From assembly GCF_002994745.2 (NCBI RefSeq), contig NC_037091.1, positions 9,052,501-9,116,500 on the forward strand: 64,000 nt of DNA. The letters are read 5' to 3'. Positions 43,986-57,200 of this stretch are shown here, piece after piece; the first letter of the stretch is position 1; every line of letters starts with the position of its first letter. Source of the stretch: Rosa chinensis. Its lineage: Eukaryota; Streptophyta; Magnoliopsida; Rosales; Rosaceae. A program made the translations under genes and the position numbers. The notes under the pieces were generated by a model that did no database searches, was not told the DNA's origin, and worked only from the letters and a program-made list of their open reading frames with translations.

Positions 43986-46900
43986 CTCCCCCTTGTGTTG
44001 CCCAAACGCGGTGCTTCTCTCGTTGCCTCGTTAAAAACCTTGCCGAGTAACAAAAACCCAGTGGGACAAAAACAACCTCGGTCGAAGGGGAAAAAGAGCA
44101 CAACACACCCTTCACGATTCGAGACGAACATGTAGACATCTCCCCCTGATGTCTGTGCCTCCCCCTGATGACAACGATCATGGGAGTTCAGATAATTTCC
44201 GCAAGCCAATTCTTGCCACATGTTTCTCGAACGTGGAATTGGGCAATGACTTAGTAAACAAGTCTGCCTCACTGTCCTCAGATCGAACCTAGTTCACTTT
44301 GATCTCGAGGAGTGTCTGTTGTTGCTGATTATGCTTGGTGTTATCGCTATTGATGTAGCCTTGCCTCATTTGTTCAAAACAAGTAGCATTATCCTAAATG
44401 CTCGTAGGCTCATCTGTGGTAGACTTCAAACCACAATTGTTCGAACATGCGTAATTATGGATCCAATCCATATGCATTCACAAACCACTTCGTGAAGAGC
44501 AATGATCTCTGCATTGTTCGAAGATATAGCGACTACGGTCTGTTCTGTAGACCTCCAAGATATCACGGTCTTTTCCCATGGTGAACACTTAACCAGTTTG
44601 GGAATGACCATTGTGTGGGTCAGAGAGATACCCAACATCAGCAAAACCTTCCAAAACACATGTCGTTTTGGGATGGGGATAGAGAACGCAGGCCAGCGTT
44701 GGCGGCGTTTCTGGTGTGTGATGGGTCCGAATCCATCATCTCTTTGTAGGGATAGAACAAGCCCATATCAATCATCCATCTCAAATGTCGAAAGATATCT
44801 TTTACACCAATCCAATGGCGTCGCGTTGGCGCAGAGCTATATCTAGCTAACAAGTTCACAACATATGAGATGTCCGGTCTTGTGCATTGAGATAAGTACA
44901 ATAATGCGCCTATTGTACTAAGTAAGACACTTTTGCCTCTAGCACATCTTCGTCATCATCCTTTCGACGAAGATGATCCTTTTCAGGATCAAGACTACGG
45001 ACGATCATGGGGGTGCTTGAAGGCTTGACCTTGTCAAAATGCCTAAACATCTATCGACACGATGCTCAAGTTCCAAACCGAGACATAATCGTGTTCTCCC
45101 AAAATCCTTCATCTCAAACTCAGATTTCAAGTGTTCAGCGGTTTCCCTTAACTCTTTAAGGGCTTCTAATGAAGATCATGTCCAACATGAACCGCGATAG
45201 AATCTGAAACTTGTCATAGAAATGCGTGGGCATATCCCTTCCCAATCAAGTAGTCACTTTAGTGAGCGTTTCAACCTCTTTGTAAACGCGCTCCATGGTC
45301 TAAAGCCACTTGACTTGGGTAAATGAAGTTCACCATGAACCTTCATGTATATTCCGTATCTAGATCCCTATAGAGATACGTAGTGACCACATTTGTAAGC
45401 TGCATGTTCAGTTATTCGGAAACTACCAAACTGACAGGGTAGTGGAGTGCAATGACATCCATTACGAGAGAATATGTCTCATCGTAGTCGATTCCAGGGC
45501 GTTTTGTGAGAAGACTTGGGCCATAAGGCGAGATTACCATCTCTTTTTCTCACTACGCTTTCTAACGAAGACCCATTAGTTAACAGGTTTTATGTTAGGA
45601 GGTGTTGGCATCTCTAGCTCGAAAACCTTCCTCTTCGTTAGAGAATCCATCTTAACCTGGATCGCATCTTTCCATTTAGGCCAAAAACTCTCTACGTTGG
45701 CATTCATTCATCAACGGAGCGTGGTTCGATATCATCTAACTCAAAAACTCATGCGTAACAAAATACGCAACTACATCATCAATTCTGATGGAGTTCTATC
45801 CCACGTCTCATGTACACTAGTGTAAGTTTCATAGAGCTCTATATTCTCAGGAATAGGTTCTAACGTTGAGGCGTCCCCCAACGATAACCATAACCCGGAA
45901 GATACTCATGAGACGGATTTTGAGTCTTGATGATCAAAGGATTGGAATGTGCCAAAGTATCCTTCGAACCCACGTGCCTCCCACGCATCCTAGCTGGGGC
46001 CATGGCCTGTAACGCCAGAGTGCCACTCTCTTTGGCGTTGGCGCCTTGCCTACCTCCGTGTGGGGTGGCGCTACGTCCTCTCGTAGGGACGTCCTTCCTT
46101 GCAGGCATGTTTGCAGCATATTTGTGTGATCTTGTCACTTTAATAGGGATCAAGATGAGACATAGTGGGGACAGACTACGACAATTCCTGTCGTTCCTGT
46201 TGAACATTCGTGTTCTTATCTCCCCCTAACGACGGGAAGACTGTCTCATCAAAGTGACATCCGCAAATCTAGCGGTAAGGAGATCGCCTAGCAAGGGCAT
46301 TTAAGTGGCGGACGATTGTTGGAAGTCTCAAATCCAACGTAGTTGCCCATTCGTCTGTAAAGACCCATCATAGAGCGCTGTGGCGGCGCAATTGGCACAA
46401 AAATGGCTCACTCAAATGTGCGTAAGTACAAAAGACATGTACCCAGTCACTAGCTGTAACACAGAGGTACATTGAGTGGCATTAAGTCATAGACGAATTA
46501 GCATAGCTGCATGCGATATTGCATCACCCCAAGCGGATGTAAGAAGATTGGTGCGCATTACCAATGTTCAGACTACCATCGTAGTCATTTCCGTGAGACC
46601 ATTTGGGTGTGTTCATGGGAATGTGATGTCCAACATCAAGCCCATTGCAATATCCATCGAAAGTCTTTCGATGTAAACTCTCTAGCATAGTCAAATCCAA
46701 TTGACTAAATAGGATGATTCGGGGAGTGAGCCCGTTGTTGTATGATATGTGCTAGGAGTGTAGCATAAGCAGCATTACAAGTGGACAATGGCACAACACG
46801 TGACCAGTGTGTTTGCGTGTCAACCAACATCATGAGATATTTAAACGTCCGCAAGTTGGTTGAATCAATCCACAAAATCCCTACGGATTCTTTGTAAGAA

Positions 46901-47760
46901 CAGAATGAGTATTGTCATATCCTTTGCATAGGACGGTCTCAGTCCTAATTTCCCTAAGGAACGGGCTTTGTAAAACGAGCGAGAGGCCTTAGAAGCAACC
47001 AATGAGGAGTTTGGTTAGGCCTAAGCGTCTGTAGCGCTATTAGAAGCAAAATATGTGACTACATCTCCCATCATGGCGTGGGAGCCATGGAAATTAGCAT
47101 GTATGGCGTCATGGCCACAAGGAGGAACAACCATGGCGTTATGCCCATGGTTGGCGCCTTTTATGGCGTCATCTTGCTTCATTTTGCTCAAAAGAAATGA
47201 TGTCCATGTGAAGTCTTTTGTAGACGGATCATCATATCATGACTAGGATGATCTATCCTGTCGTGACAAAGCCAATATGTGTCGAAGTCCAAGAGATCTT
47301 CTCTCATAACTTTATTGGATTTAATAGCTCGAATAGTGACATAAAGTCCACTAGAGCGACACATAAACTTCTCTAAGATGCGTCTTTGTTCGCAATCATT
47401 AGAGGTAATGCAAAGGAACTCATTTCCGTTCTCTACATGCATTTTCGCATGGAATTCGTTGGCTATTCATAGGGTACTATTTGCCCCAAAGAGCGTAGAG
47501 AGTTTCTGTGACAACTGTAATCAAGGTGCCATTTGGCAAGTGGAACTTGGGCTATTCCATGTCCTTGAATTAATACTGATGGCCCAGCCATCGTAGTCAC
47601 AAAGTCATATGCTCAGAATCAAAATTGAGTCATAATGAAAAGAACTCGAAATTTTATTCATAAGCCAACGGAATACATCATTGTTTCTATGATCAAAGAA
47701 AATCTAATCCAATAAAAAGTAATATGGCAATCGCCTACAACTCTTGGAAAATAAAAAGAC
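43986..47760 (-). pseudogene. Copia pol region, many frameshifts and stops
   Basis: On the minus strand, broken frames match copia pol in the usual order. A GAG-pre-integrase piece at 47442-47188 reads VENGNEFLCITSND and DTYWLCHDRIDHP. A degenerate integrase region follows. Reverse transcriptase pieces near 45550-45330 read PGIDYDETYS and QVAL-type stretches. A piece at 44901-44638 reads MYLSQCTRPDISYVVNLLAR, and RNase H pieces at 44659-44426 read EKTVISWRSTEQTVVA and SSNNAEIIALHE. No continuous frame covers any one domain, and the protease is not recognisable. This copy cannot supply its own polymerase or integrase. Confidence 0.85.
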
Positions 47761-48849
47761 TTAATCAAAATCGCCAGTTTCTGGGTCTTGATCCTTGTAG
47801 TCTTCCACCCTTAGATCTAGATCGCCATCTTGATCTTCTTGTGCCATGTAATTCGCTTCCCTTGCTTCACGATACGTCTTGTATGCGTTTGCAACATTCT
47901 GGGGTGCGATACATGATTTGGCCCAATGTTCAGTTGATCCACATCGAAAACAAACATCATTATGGTCAGGCTCCCTTGATCGAGGCGCCATTGGGGCGCG
48001 ATTTGGACGACCTATCCTCTTGGTGGCGTTACCACCATGGTCGGAGGCTCCGCCTCTCTCTCTCTTCACACGTTGACCTCCACGGTTCCGTGCACGCCTC
48101 TCTTGGCGATTTCCTTCCTCTTTAGGGCGAACATATGGACCAGAATGTCCAGAATTGTCCCTATCCTTAGGGTTTCGCTCCTTACGTCCTCCATTAGGGG
48201 CGCGACTATAGTTAGACTCCGGAATAGGCTTAGTTCCCACGGGTCTAGCATTATAGTTCTTCACAAGGATATTGTCGTGCTTTTCAGCTACGTTCATGGC
48301 GCCAATGAGCTCATGAAACCTTGTGATACGTCCTGCATTTACATCAATCCGATAATTCTTTGAAATCATCAGTGCAGCGACGGGGAAGGTAGAGAGAGTC
48401 TTCTCGATCAACATCGTATCAGTTATGGCTTGGCCACAAAACTCCATCAGAGACTTGATACGAAGAGCTTCCTAGTTATAATCAAGCACAGACTTGAAAT
48501 CACAAAAGCGGAGGCTATGCCATCGCACTTCTAAATCAGGAAGCAGGGAGTCACGAACGTTGCCAAATCGCTGCTCAAGTTCTACCCATAGCTTTCTTGG
48601 GTCTTCCTCATTGAGGTATTCATTTTGGAGCGCGTCATTCATGTGCCTTGTCATGAGAATTATGGCTTTAGCTTGTTTTGCTTCGAAAGCAGTAGCTTGC
48701 TCAATGGAGAGCACGTTCTGACCAGGCTCTTGGATGGCTCCCAGAAGTCCATCAGCCTTAAGATGTTGGCGCACATCTCGGACCCACCTATGGTATCCTG
48801 CGCCAGTTGTTTCTAGTGGAACGAAGTTCAACTTGTTCAGGTTACTCAT
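47761..48849 (-). pseudogene. Copia gag, one in-frame stop
   Basis: The frame runs from ATG 48849 to a stop at 47761 with a single TAG at 48474-48472 (DYN-stop-EALRIKSLMEFCG). It starts MSNLNKLNFVPLETTGAGYH and contains the UBN2-type gag core (KLWVELEQRF), a basic Arg/Gly-rich region (NRQERRARNRGGQRVKRERG) and a CCHC zinc knuckle CFRCGSTEHWAKSC near the end. It is far better preserved than the pol region next to it. The capsid-like product would be truncated unless the stop is read through or supplied by another copy. Confidence 0.85.
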
Positions 48850-49972
48850 CCTGAAAAACAACACAAGATTAGGGTTAGTTTCGGAGCGAAAGGGCTACCA
48901 CGAAAAACTATTAAATTTCTGAGCGTAGTCGCTTCCAAGAAATTAGAGATTTTCTGAGCGTAGTCGCTTCTAAGAAAATCCGATTCCAAGAGGGATTTTG
49001 GATTAGATCGAAACAACGATATATGTGGTCGATCGTTTTCTTCTCAACAAACTCTAAGTTTGGAGGACTCTACAAGCTCCAAGCTTGGAGTGAGCGCGAA
49101 CCCCCACAGTTCGGCTTTTGGTCTCCCCTATGTAGAGAAAGGGGGGTAGAAGAAGGGATGTTGGAAGTCCCCGAGAAAAGAAGAAGAAATAAATAAAAAA
49201 ACTTCAAAAACGGGAACCTTTAGAAAAGTTTACCTTAAAAAGATGGCCGGAAAAAAATGTCGCCGGAAGTTACTGTAGCTGCCGGAAAAGTACTGTAGCT
49301 GACCGGAAAAAGTGGCCGGAAAAACTGCAGAAAGTGGCCGGAAGTTGGCCGGAAATCGGCCGGAAAAGCGTTGACCGGTCGTTGACCGGAGGGTTGACCG
49401 AGTGCTGACGTGGCAGTCCGACGCTGACGTGGCACAGCAGCGCTGACGTGGCTGCTGACTGGATGCCTGCGTGGCTTGCTGACGTGGCAGGTTTCTTGGC
49501 GGCTTGTGGCTCAGCGGCTTGCGGCTATGTGGCTTGGCTTTGCACGTGGGCTTCGCTGGGCTGCAGGCGGGCTTGGGCTGCAGACGGGCCTGGGCTGCAA
49601 GAGTTCTTCTCCTTTTTTTTTTTTCTCTTTTTTTTTCTTCTTTCTGCCGGTTCAGGTTTTGTGGGCACAAATGGCCGGTTTAGTCGAATTTAGGCCGGTT
49701 CCGGTGATGAATTTTCGTCTCCGGTGATCTGGTGTCCGGCTACAGCTTCTGGTGAAGTTTCGTAGCAGTTGGCTGGGAGGAAAGTATCGAACCGGGCAGG
49801 GAGGATAAAGATATGTCCGGTGGCCGGTTCGGATATTTTCCGGCCGGTTCTTGGGGCGGGGCCGCCGGTTCTGGACTCCTGGAGTTGAGATCTTCAAGGT
49901 GGGCGGCGGTGGTTTCTGGGATTTGAAGGCTACGAATTTAGGATTTCAGGGTTAGGGCTCGTGCTGATAACG

Positions 49973-50191
49973 TGTTTTAGAGAAACTGAATTTTGGGAGG
50001 AATTTGCTGTGTATTCTCATTGATAATAGGGGCCTCTTTATATAGAGGATTACAATGCATAGAATCTCAATCATACAAGGAAAGTAATTCTACATTGATT
50101 AGGATTCTAGATCCTTCTAATTAAATCCTATTACCACTAAGTCAAGTAACCTAGAGTTTGGGCTAAACACAAATTAGGTTTTCCTTGAACA
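49973..50191 (-). repeat. 5' LTR of the young copia element
   Basis: A 219-bp LTR matching 43767-43985 with one visible difference. A TATA-type TTTATATAGAGG lies at about 50036. It is followed on the minus strand by CGTTATCAGCACG, the priming region. ATAAG at 50192-50196 is the second TSD copy. Confidence 0.92.
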
Positions 50192-50377
50192 ATAAGGACT
50201 TGTAAAATCTAAACAAATACTAGTAAATCAATCCATTATAATCAATCAGAGTCCATAGAGAATTTAAACAATCTGTGGATTAAGTAATCTATGGATTATA
50301 AAAACTCAAACAAAATCTTTTAAAATCTGAATTGAATACACCCCCCTTAATGGGAATGCCTTGTGAGAGTGAACTTC

Positions 50378-50450
50378 TCATGTCTTAGTGTAGAAGTTTC
50401 TGTTCTGTACCTTAATTTAATGGGAATGCCTTGTGGGAGTGAACGTGTCT
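50378..50450. repeat. Duplicated host flank around the MITE insertion
   Basis: TCATGTCTTAGTGTAGAAG, TTCTGTTCTGTACCTTAATT and ATGGGAATGCCTTGTG recur around the MITE: the first blocks at 42905-42947 and 50380-50418, the last at 50350 and 50420. The MITE appears to have inserted into a pre-existing ~70-bp tandem duplication, probably in the 3' flank of the small gene at 41603. Confidence 0.6.
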
Positions 50451-50924
50451 TGATATGTTTCAACTTGATGGGTATTAAAAATTTCTCGATGTTATCTGAT
50501 TTATTTGGTTTAATATTATGTTCTCTGATGTTTATCCGGTTTCATGTACATAAAAATACATGTTCAATTCAAAACTCAGAAGTAATTTACGATCAATATT
50601 AGTATGAAAAAGAATTTAACCCTGTATTTTCTTTTGAAGAAAAATGACCACCTCTATTAATACAACCACGAGAATTTAACTCTGTTTCTTTTGAAGAAAA
50701 ATGACCACGAGATATAGAAACTACATCAAATTCTGAGATGACGAAAGTAATAGGAAATGCTACTACATCAAATTCAAAGACATAATAGTAATATTACGCC
50801 AAAGGTTAATATCACATTTTCAACACTATACAATACAAGTAGGTTTCAAACGTAGTACTGGTCGCCTATAAATCGCAAAACTTAATATAACACAGATCTC
50901 TCATGTCTGGTAAAAACAATTATA

Positions 50925-53377
50925 CCCTAAAACTTGAAGTCCTTTTGTTGGATTTGCCTCCCATCTCCTGCATCTTACAGAGGAAATTCTTCTCATTCTG
51001 CAGAAGAAAAAGATCTAATTAGAATTTATGAAAACAAATGTAACTGAAGACAAACAGGTGAATTATACAGAAGAGCCACACAACTCCGCAACCGTGTCAC
51101 TGAAATCCTCTCGCTGGCTTTGCAGCTTCTCCTCCCCCCTTGCTGTTCATGCCTATGAAAAACATTACAAGTCATAAACCGGTTCTCCTGCTAAAAGGCA
51201 AAGTGGAAATATTTCAACCTCGAGTTACACTTACTCTTCAGGGAAGATCCATAGCTTCTAATTCTTCAGATTGTAGAGTGACGTCCACTTTCTCTGCTTT
51301 CTGACCTCTCAGAAGCAACGTGAATGTTACTTTATATAAAATGCAAACGATACCATTACAACTTTGTAGTCGGCAATCTACAAGTAAAACCTGATTGTCC
51401 AAATCACAAGCCATACCTCATAATTAGGCTGATCTTGCTGCTGAACACCAAACATGTTTCCATACAACGGTTGGCCATACTATTAAGAAACCAAAGAAAA
51501 GCGATTATGAAAAAACCAATAATTGAGTAAACAAGTTTAAATCACATACATTGATACATAATAATAGAAATGCCGAGCAATTTAAAAACATACTTCATCA
51601 ACAGGAGGCTTTCCCCCCAGCCTCCTGGATGCTAGCTCCGGCTGGAATGGGAGCATTCAGTCCAGAGATTTCAACTGTGGACGTGATGGAGGAGGACCAT
51701 ATCTCTGGAAGAAAAATATAATAGTTAAGACAATATCAATCATTAACATGCAGTTCAAAAACCATAGCTGAAGAGATATACAGTTTTACCACCTGTATGT
51801 TAATGAGCCATGGCGGAGGAGCACCATCTGGCACACCAAGACCTTCTTTCAGTTCATGTGACAGCATGCCTGGCTTCTTCTCTCTTAATTTGACCTGCTA
51901 AAAACAGGGAAACAACGTCAAGAACATGAAGTTGCACCTTCATAAGGAAAATTGTACAATTATAGAAAAAGGAATTATTTGCTTGAAGTGTCTTCTTCAT
52001 TTATTTGGCTATGCATGAGCACTTCATCATAAGAATGCAAAAAAGACGACGAATAAATTTTACCAACACCAAATACATATTCTTGAGCAGGAATTTTATT
52101 GAAACAATAATAATACCTCAAACTCTTTCCCTTTCATGTTACAAGTCACCAAATGTTGTGAGCTTTGGCTTAGCGGTACTTGAAAAAGGCATCATGAAGA
52201 ATCTAAAACACAAATAGCCATAGTCTCATTAATAAAACATTACATAAGAGCACTAAAATATGAGTCCAACGACTTGATGCAAAATATATTAAAGGCAAAC
52301 CTGATAATCAATATCCATTTTGCCCATCTTTGGCTGCATACATTCTTGTTGCTTTTGCTTCAACTTCTTACTATCTTCTTTTTCAATGGATGTCTGCAGA
52401 GTGAGTAGATAAACAAATATCGAAGTAAGCGTTTTTAAAAAGTTCAACCCTACCAGATAAAGAAAGGAAAAGCACAAAACAAACCATAATTATATTCTAG
52501 CATGTATGCCAAAGTTGCCTAGTTGTTGCATTCACAACCTATATAGGTAACTAATGCGGTACATCACAAAAATGTTATGCCTTTCGCCAAACACCTACAC
52601 GTCCAGGCTCCACGTTGCCACAGCTGCTCCCCTGCTAGAACCACATGAATACATATAAGAGAACCCTCATCGACGTGATCTTCCCACACCCTATTCACTA
52701 ATCCCCTCATGCTAATCATACTTATTAATCATGCATCCACATTAAATAGTTTTAACATCACAGCGAATCACTAACATGTAAAGGTTTCCTTTTCTGGCAC
52801 CAATACCCTTGGCACCAGCACAGTACTCCTATATGACTTCAGATAGATCAGCAATTTATGATCAGATCAGCTGCAGTTGCATCCCACACCTGGAAATGTT
52901 TTAACAGTCAAACAATCTTAATATCAAAGCTGTATGAATGGAAAAAAAAAAAAAAAAAAAACAACAACAACAAACAGAAACAAAAGGCTAACCAAAAATG
53001 GAAACAGAAACGGAAACAGAGTCGGCGGAACAGCATGCAAACCTCACAAGCTGAAAGATGACCATATTGGCATTAGCCTGGAGTCCTCAACTAAGACAAT
53101 GATGATAATACGAGAAAGATTACCAACCTTTTTCTTGTTTGGAACGCCTCTCTTTTGGTTCTTTATCTTGTTCCGCCTGTTCAGAATCTGAATCACAGAA
53201 TGTCATAGTAATCACGATAAACTTGGATGTGACAGATTAGTTATAAGAAAAGAAAAGTCTGTTTTTAACTCAACACCCGCAGCATTCTAGAAAGTGAATT
53301 TTTCTGAACTCCTCGTCCATGTGTTCATTTAGCTCTGCTTTCTCTGGAACATATTCGATATGAACTTGCGCAACAAC
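50925..53377 (-). pseudogene. SF3B2 (SF3b145) splicing-factor pseudogene, introns retained
   Basis: Minus-strand exon pieces match plant splicing factor 3B subunit 2, a U2 snRNP protein, in order: 53377-53299 (EYVPEKAELNEHMDEEFRKI), 53187-53128 (Lys-rich GVPNKKK), 52393-52301 (SIEKEDSKKLKQKQQ, MQPKMGKMDIDYQ), 52202-52117 (LHDAFFKY), 51894-51793 (KLREKKPGMLSHELKEGLGV, GAPPPWLIN), 51704-51594 (RYGPPPSRPQL), 51479-51417 (YGQPLYGNMFGVQQQDQPNY), about 51308-51245 (KVDVTLQSEELEAM), about 51145-51085 (SQREDFSDTVAE) and about 50998-50925 (end). Lesions include frameshifts and stops in the 52117-52202 exon and a frameshift in 51594-51704. The exon with the acidic Glu run (after QPNYE) is absent. The N-terminal part is missing beyond the Sirevirus inserted at 53397. 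Confidence 0.9.
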
Positions 53378-53396
53378 CTACAAAGTATATACACAA

Positions 53397-54252
53397 TGTA
53401 AGTACATTGGCCTATTACCATTCAACATATGATTTCCCACTACGACGAGGAAACCGGAGATTCAAGGAAGCAAAGAGAAAGATCACAAGATCGGTTCTTG
53501 AAGACAAGATCAAGTCAAATCGAGTCACTGATCTTGAGGTTAATGTGTATTCATTCCATATTGGTTGGTATAAATCTAAATTGATATGCATATCGGTTGT
53601 ATTAAGTCAATAATCCCTTATGCATTAAAATGGCTTTTAACATGCATATCAATTTGAAACCTTGTTAGGAAAGTGTCGATTGCACATTCAAAAACTGTTT
53701 TAAATCTTTCTATATTTATCTTAATCAATTATCAAGAAAAGATTTGATTGAGGGGGAGTTTTTCTCCCTTATAAAAAGGTTTCAAAACTAAAGTTTTGGT
53801 TAGGGTTTTTGACGGCTGAAATTGGTTTCTCTTTGAACTTCTTGTTTTGTTCAAATCGTTTTCGAAAAACTCTCTTTAATTGTTTCATGTGTTACTTTGC
53901 ATAATCTTTCACATTCACTCTCAAGATCAGTGATTCAATTGAGTGAAAGGAAGGCTGAAGATTGATTGCCTGGAATGTTGAATCTAGAGTTAGAATGGTT
54001 GTAAAACAAGTTAGCATTTGTTGCTAAGAAAAGGTGTTTGTTGTGAACAACACTACTTGTATTCTGTAAACTCTAGTGTTTAATATTGGATTAATTTTTC
54101 GTGTTGGCTACGTTAAAAGCCACGCAGTGAAGTTTCCTCAGTGGAGAGGTTTACACTGCGTTAGCAAATCTTCGTGTCATGTATCATACTTTCTTTGGTT
54201 AAACTCTTGAGAAAAAGTATTTTATCAACACTGGTTCCATCTAGTATTTTCA
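53397..54252 (+). repeat. 5' LTR of the Sirevirus
   Basis: An 856-bp LTR, TGTAAGTACATTGG...GTATTTTCA. It carries a TATA box (TTATAAAAAGG, 53769-53779) and an internal GAGGGGGAG purine motif just before it. It looks identical to the 3' LTR by eye. CACAA at 53392-53396 is one TSD copy. Confidence 0.95.
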
Positions 54253-54253
54253 C

Positions 54254-54266
54254 TTGGCATCAGAGC
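54254..54266 (+). other. Sirevirus primer-binding site
   Basis: TTGGCATCAGAGC follows the 5' LTR after one base. It is complementary to the 3' end of initiator Met tRNA apart from one position. Confidence 0.85.
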
Positions 54267-54299
54267 GGGTTCTAGAACCTTCTAGAGATCCCAGGAAAG

Positions 54300-57200
54300 A
54301 TGGAACATTCACGTGATAGGGCTGCTGGGGGATCTATAAATAGTCCTCCCTGGTTCGAGGGTGGATGTGAAAAATACACTCAATGGAAGATTTACATGAA
54401 ATCATACCTCTATGCTCAAGATGAACACGTGTGGAACATCGTAGAAAATGGCTGGAGTGTACCTATGACAAAAGCAAAAGAAGAAGGCGCTTCCACTACC
54501 ACTCCCAAACCAAGGAAGGACTGGACTGAGGAAGAAGTTCGTAACTTGCAAGCAGATTTCAAAGCGAAGAACAGCATCTTCACAGCCCTATCGGAGCGGG
54601 AAAAACTGAGGATAAGTCATTGTGAGACTGCCAAGCAGGCATGGGATCTCCTACAGATTACATACGAAGGAAATAAAAAGGTACGTGCACAGAAACTGCA
54701 AGCACTGATTTTTGAATTCGAAACCATGACTATGGCAGATGATGAAACCGTGGATGACTTCCATGGTAGAATTCTTAAAATCTCCGGTCAGTGTCGCAGT
54801 CTAGGAGCACCTTTTGATGAAGATAAAATAGTCAAAAAGATACTCAGGGCTCTGCCGGAAAAATTTCACTCAAAGGTTACGAGCATAGAGGACTCTTTTG
54901 ATATAGATGATTATCCACTTGATGAGCTCATCGGAAATTTGAAAACCTATGAGATGAGGTTAAAACCTGAGAAGAAAAACAAGGGCGTAGCCTTCAAAGC
55001 AGTGAAAGAAATTGAAGAGGAAGAAGGATCACTAGATCTTGCTCTACTGACGAAGGAATTCAAAAAATTTCTCAAAAGCAAGAACTCCTCTAAAAACACG
55101 AATGCTCCCAGAAGGAATAACTATATTGGCAGTGGTAACAACAGTGACTACAATAGTAAGAATGGAAGAGGAAACTTCAAAGGAAATCACTCAGGGAAAC
55201 CAAAATGCTATGAATGTGGTGGTTTCGGTCACATTTCTACTGACTGTGGAAATAGGAAGCTTGGAAACAGCAACAACAAGTCACTCCTTTCAACTTGGAG
55301 TGATGATGAATCTCAAGAAATTGAAAATGTGGCTCTTGTCTCATCATTGTTGCCTGATTCTGAAAGTGAAGAGTATTTCTCTGATGATGATGAAACAAAT
55401 GTTCGCTGCAAACAACTCTACAAAGCTTCAAAGGCCACTCTGATTAGAAACTTGAGCTTGGAAAAAGAAGTAGATTTCCTGAGGACTGAAAAAGAAAAGG
55501 TGGAGAAACTATTCGAATCCTCACAATCTGCATGGAAACTGGAGAAAAGCAAACTCGTGAGTGAATCGGCAGATCTACAAGGTGACCAAAAGATACTGAT
55601 GTGGAAGACTGAAAAGAATGAGTATCTCAACAAGATCAAACTTCTAGAACTGGATGTTAAAGGACAAAGAGCCCTGAACTTGGAACTGTTAGCGAAAAAT
55701 GAGTCTCTACAACATGAGTTAAAATTAACTCAAGAAAGATTCATGAAGTTTGATATCAGCTCCACTTCCATGTCCAAGTTACTTGGATCAGGAAAAGCTC
55801 CTCATGATACATGTGGGCTAGGATACACTGGAGAAGATTCCAAAAGCACCAAATTCGTACGAGCCTCAAAACCATCTGTAGAGCAGATAGATGTCTCCCT
55901 TGATGATCATGTCAAAAGTGTAAGGGAAGGTAATTCAAAACAACATCATCAGGTAAAACTTGACCAAGAATCCCCCACTGGTCAACACAGGTACGCAAAC
56001 CCTAGAACCTTTGTTCCTACTTGTCATCACTGTGGTAAGATTGGCCATATCAGACCTAGATGTAATGAACGGTTTTTAAACTTACAATTTTCTCAAGAAA
56101 AATGTACTGTTGAAACCTTACAGGTTGAGCTTAAAGAACAAAAGGAACTCATTAACAAATTAACTGAAATTGTTTCTCAAAAGAATCCTCAAACTGAAAG
56201 AAGAAAAGATGTCTGGACCAGAAAAATTAAAAGCAAAAATCATTGGTCCCCTGTTGGTGAAACTGATGATACATGTCTTTTTGTTTGTGCTAGCAAAATT
56301 CATCAACGCTCTCACATTGAGGCAACTTGTTTGGTAGCTTTAACTGCATTTGCTGACAAACGACGAGATTTTTGGTATGTTGACAGTGGTTGTTCTAGAC
56401 ACATGACTGGAGACAAAACCTGGTTTACTTCATTTGAGGATGAAAATACCTCTGGATCAGTCACGTTTGGAGATGGGAGGAAAGCTAACATTCTAGCTCG
56501 AGGTACAGTAAACACTCCAGGTATACCTAACCTTAAAAATGTGTTATTTGTTGAAGGATTAACTGCAAATCTGATTAGCGTCAGCCATTTGGCTGATGAC
56601 TATGAAGATGTGTGGTTTAACAAACAGAGATGTTTGGTCCTAAATCAGAAAGGTGAAGGTATCATGGGAGGTATGAGATCTGTTGATAACTGTTATCATA
56701 TTCAAGCAAATGAATCTTCTAGTTTGCAGTCTTGTTTGTCTGTTAAATCCACAGAGGAAACCTTTGAACTTTGGCACAGAAAGATGGGACATATCAACTA
56801 TCAGGACTTGCTGAAATTATCTTCCAAACAATGTGTCCGAGGCTTGCCAAATTTAAAAGGTAAAACTGACAAGATGTGTGGAGACTGCAAGGTTGGAAAG
56901 CAAACTAAGGCACCTCACAGAATGGTAAATTCTGCGACAACCTCACAAGTATTGGAACTATTACACATGGATCTCATGGGACCAGCTCAATCTGAAAGTC
57001 TTGGAGGTAAGAGCTACATACTAGTAGTTGTAGATGATTTCTCAAGATACACCTGGGTAAACTTCTTGAAAGACAAAACTGAAACGTTTGAGTCCTTTAA
57101 GAACTTGAGTCAAAAATTAATCATTGAGAAACAATCATCTAATAACTGTTTAGTGAGAATAAGATCAGATAATGGAACTGAATTTAAAAATGCCTCTTTT

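Larger units (their letters stand above)
43767..50191 (-). mobile_element. Young but pol-defective Ty1/copia element
   Basis: The element has 219-bp LTRs, perfect 5-bp duplications ATAAG (43762-43766 and 50192-50196), a purine tract, and a CGTTATCAGCACGAGC priming region next to the 5' LTR. A leader rich in CCGG words (49230-49930) precedes gag. The LTRs are nearly identical, yet pol is heavily broken. The simplest reading is a defective copy mobilised recently by proteins from a relative. Confidence 0.9.
42955..50346. mobile_element. Harbinger-like MITE split by a copia insertion
   Basis: The left terminus GGGTGGTGTATTCATTTAAG follows TTA (42952-42954), and the right terminus GAATTGAATACACCCCCC precedes TTA (50347-50349). 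The inverted GGTGTATTCA ends and the TTA duplication fit PIF/Harbinger. The MITE itself is about 960 bp; the rest is the copia element at 43767-50191. The MITE has no transposase. Confidence 0.75.

Noticed and set aside
47724..48363. Plus-strand frames over the copia gag
   Set aside because: The minus strand carries a clear gag with a CCHC knuckle, so these are antisense shadows.
53407..53613. 68-codon frame, repeated at 61492-61698
   Set aside because: It lies in the Sirevirus LTRs and is identical in both because the LTRs are. There is no sign of coding function.
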